From the NCBI GenBank assembly GCA_964545925.1, contig CAZJHM010000005.1:1-34002 (forward strand): 34,002 bases of DNA. The letters run 5' to 3'. The stretch is from CAZJHM01 sp964545925. Lineage in GTDB: Archaea; Iainarchaeota; Iainarchaeia; Iainarchaeales; CAZJHM01. A program made the translations under genes and the position numbers. Each line of letters starts with the position of its first letter. The first letter of the stretch is position 1. Under the pieces are notes generated by a model, which was given only the letters and a program-made list of their open reading frames with translations, was not told the DNA's origin and did not search any database. Positions 32,118 to 34,002 of this stretch are shown here, piece by piece.

Positions 32118-32534
32118 TTAAATCTTCCCATTGCAAACAATTGTCACAGTATTAATTATTTGATTTTTCGTATATTCTATAACAATATTTGAATTATTTA
32201 ATTCTGTTTCAGAACTATTCAAACCAGAAATCGTAAAAGTATTTCCTGCTGAAACAGAAGACACTCCCGCCCAAGTTCCTTTAATCCCTCCTGTTGCTTT
32301 AACAAAAGAAACATCTGAGATATTTTCTCCAGTTGCATTAAGCAAAACAAAAAAAGAATCTGATTTAGTTATTTCATAATTTTTTAAAATAATTTCTCCC
32401 TCAGAGACATAACACTGCATTTGTGAAACTTGCCCTTCCATCATTATAAACAACAATCCAATTGTAACAGCAATTACTATAAGTGCCCAACCATAAGTTG
32501 TCAAATATTCTATTGCATCTTGTCCTTTATTCAT
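32118..32534 (-). CDS. Class III signal-peptide prepilin, 138 aa
   Basis: MNKGQDAIEYLTTYGWALIV is the classic class III leader and helix, with a predicted cut between Gly4 and Gln5 and Glu at mature position 5. The TTYGWA variant is common in pilins of DPANN archaea. An outer beta-rich domain of about 100 residues with cysteines at about 43 and 134 follows. The ATG at 32534 is preferred over a start at 32648 that would add 38 basic residues. A TATA-like box (AAAAATATAT on plus, 32556-32565) is centred 26.5 nt upstream. It converges on the DHH gene with one base between stops. Confidence 0.85.
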   Translation of the reverse strand: MNKGQDAIEYLTTYGWALIVIAVTIGLLFIMMEGQVSQMQCYVSEGEIILKNYEITKSDSFFVLLNATGENISDVSFVKATGGIKGTWAGVSSVSAGNTFTISGLNSSETELNNSNIVIEYTKNQIINTVTIVCNGKI

Positions 32535-32555
32535 ACTTTTTACCTTTTTTTCTTC

Positions 32556-32565
32556 AAAAATATAT
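32556..32565 (-). promoter_or_regulatory. TATA-like box of the minus-strand prepilin
   Basis: The minus strand reads ATATATTTTT, centred 26.5 nt before the ATG at 32534, supporting that start. Confidence 0.45.
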
Positions 32566-32605
32566 TGTTTTTTTTCTTTATAAACATTGTTTTTTCCCCC
32601 AAACC

Positions 32606-32613
32606 TTTTTATT
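32606..32613 (+). promoter_or_regulatory. TATA-like box before the LamG remnant
   Basis: TTTTTATT is centred about 25 nt before the ATG at 32634, the same spacing as for intact genes. Confidence 0.35.
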
Positions 32614-32633
32614 CTTCTGTTCATATTTATATT

Positions 32634-32738
32634 ATGCAAAAAAACCAAGGTTCAATAGACGAAGTCGCAATTTGGAATCGCGAATTAACAGAAATAGAAA
32701 TAAGAACAATTTATGAAAATGGATTAATAATAGATTAA
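32634..32738 (+). pseudogene. Remnant of a LamG/concanavalin-like domain protein (34 codons)
   Basis: The peptide reads MQKNQGSIDEVAIWNRELTE, then IEIRTIYENGLI. This is the characteristic last strand of LamG/laminin-G-like lectin domains (G-x-IDEVAIWNRxLT-x-xEI). The rest of the domain, about 150 residues, is missing upstream. A promoter-like box and an ATG sit right before it, so it looks like an internal deletion joining the 5' end of a gene to its last 30 codons. It stands next to a prepilin gene, and LamG domains occur in archaeal pilin-like proteins. Confidence 0.6.
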
Positions 32739-32822
32739 TTTCTCTGCAAAAGCTCATTTATATACTTAAGGTAAAAGTTTTTTTCACTTTAATCTCTTTA
32801 ATCCTCTCTCCACCTTATCTAT

Positions 32823-33056
32823 ATGGTAACTATCTCGGAGCTGGTTCAAATATCACTATCAGATTCACTTAACAAAGAAGATGTATATACTCTCCTAGTC
32901 CTCTTCCGCACAAAAAAATATCTTGCACTGGATGAATTAAATAATAATCTCCAGAACACAGCCCTGAGCCTATCTAAAAAGGGAATCCTATCCAGAGACG
33001 GAAACCTTCTGATGCGGGATAATGAAAAGCTTATGGAACTATTCATACGTCTTTAA
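32823..33056 (+). CDS. Small hypothetical protein, possible winged helix
   Basis: The 77-residue protein shows helices around ISELVQISLSDSL and EDVYTLLVLFRTKKYLALDELNN, then LSLSKKGILSRDGNLLMRD. That order could be a compact HTH with a wing. No family is recognised. A TTTAAT box is centred about 23.5 nt upstream of the ATG. It ends where a longer in-frame version of the next gene would begin. Confidence 0.5.
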   Translation: MVTISELVQISLSDSLNKEDVYTLLVLFRTKKYLALDELNNNLQNTALSLSKKGILSRDGNLLMRDNEKLMELFIRL

Positions 33057-33073
33057 TTGTCCCGCAAATATTC

Positions 33074-33080
33074 TTTTAAT
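33074..33080 (+). promoter_or_regulatory. TATA-like box of the 237-residue hypothetical gene
   Basis: TTTTAAT is centred 25 nt before the ATG at 33102, deciding that start over a TTG at 33057. Confidence 0.45.
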
Positions 33081-33101
33081 ACTTTTTTATCCTATTTCCT
33101 T

Positions 33102-33815
33102 ATGCAATTTGAAAAAAAAGATTCTTCTTATCTTCTAAAACTAACAGAACAAGAATACAAGCGCTTAGGCTTGGACAAAATTCAAGCATTTGAAATAATC
33201 GGAGTCAAAAACAAACTTTGGCTTCTTCTTCCTTCTCCTACAAAAGATAAACCTGAACTCTTAGAAGAAACCCAAAAAACTGAGCCTCGAAAAGAAACCC
33301 AAAAATCTGAGCCTCAAAAAGAAGAACAAACACTCATACAAAAACTTTCAACAAGAAATTGGGCTGATTTAGTAGTAGGAAAATTTGAGAAAAAATTAAA
33401 TAAACAAGAACTTGAAGTTTTCAAACAACTTATAAAACAAGGAAGAATAAAAAAACTTCAGAAACCAAAATATAAAAACCCAATTTATCAATTCGCAGTT
33501 CAAGAAAAAAAAATTGAATCTGTTTCTATTTTTAAATCAGTTCCAGAAGCAAATACCTATGCTACTCAAAACAAAGATTTGATTCAAGATGGAAAAATAA
33601 AAGGAATAAAAGATTTTGATGGAACAATTTATTTCATTTCCTCAGAAACAATAGAAACTCTTTCTCCAAAAATCCTTTCTTCTCTTCCCTCCGATTTAGA
33701 TTCTCTTTCAAAAACCTTGAATACTGATTCTCAAACAATAAAAGCAGTTTTAGTCTTTCTAACTGAAGAAGGACAAGTTTATCAACCCAAAAAGAATCAA
33801 TATCTCAGAGCCTGA
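33102..33815 (+). CDS. Hypothetical protein with a C-terminal winged-helix-like region
   Basis: The 237-residue protein is not recognised. The N-terminal MQFEKKDSSYLLKLTEQEYKRL and IIGVKNKLWLLLPS form a small folded unit. A charged linker follows with a nine-residue tandem repeat (ETQKTEPRK, ETQKSEPQK). The C-terminal ~45 residues (SSLPSDLDSLSKTLNT, then SQTIKAVLVFLTEEGQVYQ) look like a winged-helix segment. The start at 33102 fits a TATA-like box at the leaderless distance. The gene precedes a partial prepilin. Confidence 0.65.
   Translation: MQFEKKDSSYLLKLTEQEYKRLGLDKIQAFEIIGVKNKLWLLLPSPTKDKPELLEETQKTEPRKETQKSEPQKEEQTLIQKLSTRNWADLVVGKFEKKLNKQELEVFKQLIKQGRIKKLQKPKYKNPIYQFAVQEKKIESVSIFKSVPEANTYATQNKDLIQDGKIKGIKDFDGTIYFISSETIETLSPKILSSLPSDLDSLSKTLNTDSQTIKAVLVFLTEEGQVYQPKKNQYLRA
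33267..33320 (+). repeat. 27-bp tandem duplication inside the hypothetical gene
   Basis: Two 27-base units beginning GAAACCCAAAAA lie head to tail and differ at a few positions. They encode the charged repeat in the linker of the 237-residue protein. Confidence 0.85.
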
Positions 33816-33861
33816 TTTTCTTTCAAAATTCTAAATTTCACAAAAAGGCTATATAGAAATC

Positions 33862-33869
33862 CTTTTTAA
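33862..33869 (+). promoter_or_regulatory. TATA-like box of the last prepilin gene
   Basis: TTTTTAAT is centred 25.5 nt before the ATG at 33891. Confidence 0.5.
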
Positions 33870-33890
33870 TCTCTTAATTCTAATTATCTT

Positions 33891-34002
33891 ATGAATAAAT
33901 CCTTCCAAAACAAAGCCCAAGGTTCTTTAGAATATCTACTTATTATTGGAGGAGCAATAATGGTTGCAGCAATTGTCTTAATGGTTCTAAGTGGAACATC
34001 AG
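33891..34002 (+). CDS. Class III signal-peptide prepilin, partial at window edge
   Basis: The frame is open to the last base. It reads MNKSFQNKAQGSLEYLLIIG, with a basic leader, a predicted cut before Gln10 and Glu at mature position 5. The helix IIGGAIMVAAIVLMVL follows. The N-terminus closely resembles the small prepilin at 3837. The length of the outer domain is not visible. It has its own leaderless-type promoter. Confidence 0.82.
   Translation, partial: MNKSFQNKAQGSLEYLLIIGGAIMVAAIVLMVLSGTS

Noticed and set aside
32430..32738. A 102-residue protein spanning the LamG remnant
   Set aside because: The upstream two thirds are antisense to the minus-strand prepilin and rich in Phe/Tyr/Cys without a family; only the last 34 codons resemble a protein.
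1..34002. Search for tRNA, rRNA, CRISPR arrays and insertion sequences
   Set aside because: No G+C-rich structured stretch, regularly spaced repeat, transposase motif or terminal inverted repeat pair was seen.

Overview
The window is A+T-rich archaeal DNA, densely packed with genes on both strands. The archaeal markers are clear: ABCE1, Pelota, NreA, the small subunit of RFC, a proteasome alpha subunit, SBDS, exosome Rrp4/Rrp41/Rrp42, eL43 (L37Ae), Rpo12, Brix, Pcc1 and prefoldin beta. Many class III (QxxxE-type) prepilins, compact genes and overlapping reading frames fit a DPANN-type archaeon, but the phylum cannot be fixed from this sequence alone. TAA, TAG and TGA all act as stops. No tRNA, rRNA, CRISPR array or insertion sequence was seen, and no stretch above 300 bases lacks a gene. 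The longest gap (30617-30872) holds a palindrome, a hairpin and a doubtful mini-ORF.

Layout. (1) 39-6337: a type IV pilus-like assembly operon with a secretion ATPase, two TadC/GspF-type platform proteins, four prepilin-like proteins and a GxGD prepilin peptidase. (2) 6391-8214: a membrane-anchored OB-fold-like protein coupled to a TctA-like multispanning protein, then a JAMM metalloprotease. (3) 8289-9849: a four-gene cassette of minor-pilin-like proteins; 9928-11307 is a DUF4139 lipoprotein. (4) 11312-19294: PRPP synthetase and ABCE1 (minus strand), Pelota, NreA with a Holliday-junction-resolvase-like nuclease, an aminotransferase, and a MiaB/CDKAL1-type methylthiotransferase (minus). (5) 19319-23369: a membrane protein, RFC small subunit, a winged-helix protein, a PHP phosphoesterase, and an HTH/zinc-finger pair. 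(6) 23404-25720: a CARDB-like secreted protein with a MacB/FtsX permease but no ATPase gene. (7) 25810-32116: the conserved archaeal translation/RNA-decay/proteasome supercluster. (8) 32118-34002: further prepilins, a remnant LamG gene and hypothetical proteins.

Expression logic is unusually legible. First genes of transcription units have an A/T-rich TATA-like box centred about 25-26 nt upstream of the ATG, which predicts leaderless mRNAs. Genes inside operons instead carry GGTGA or GGAGG ribosome-binding sites 4-9 nt before the start and often overlap the preceding stop. This rule corrects several start sites and exposes two notable sites: one palindromic TATA box exactly midway between the ABCE1 and Pelota start codons, and a DHH-family gene with no ATG/GTG/TTG available, apparently starting at AUA behind a GGTGA site.

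The best candidate for a little-described system is the dispersed pilus machine. Ten prepilin-like proteins lie in 34 kb, including one with two cysteine-rich domains joined by a Pro-Glu-Glu repeat, and a cassette of four in which the usual Glu at mature position 5 has become Asp or been lost.
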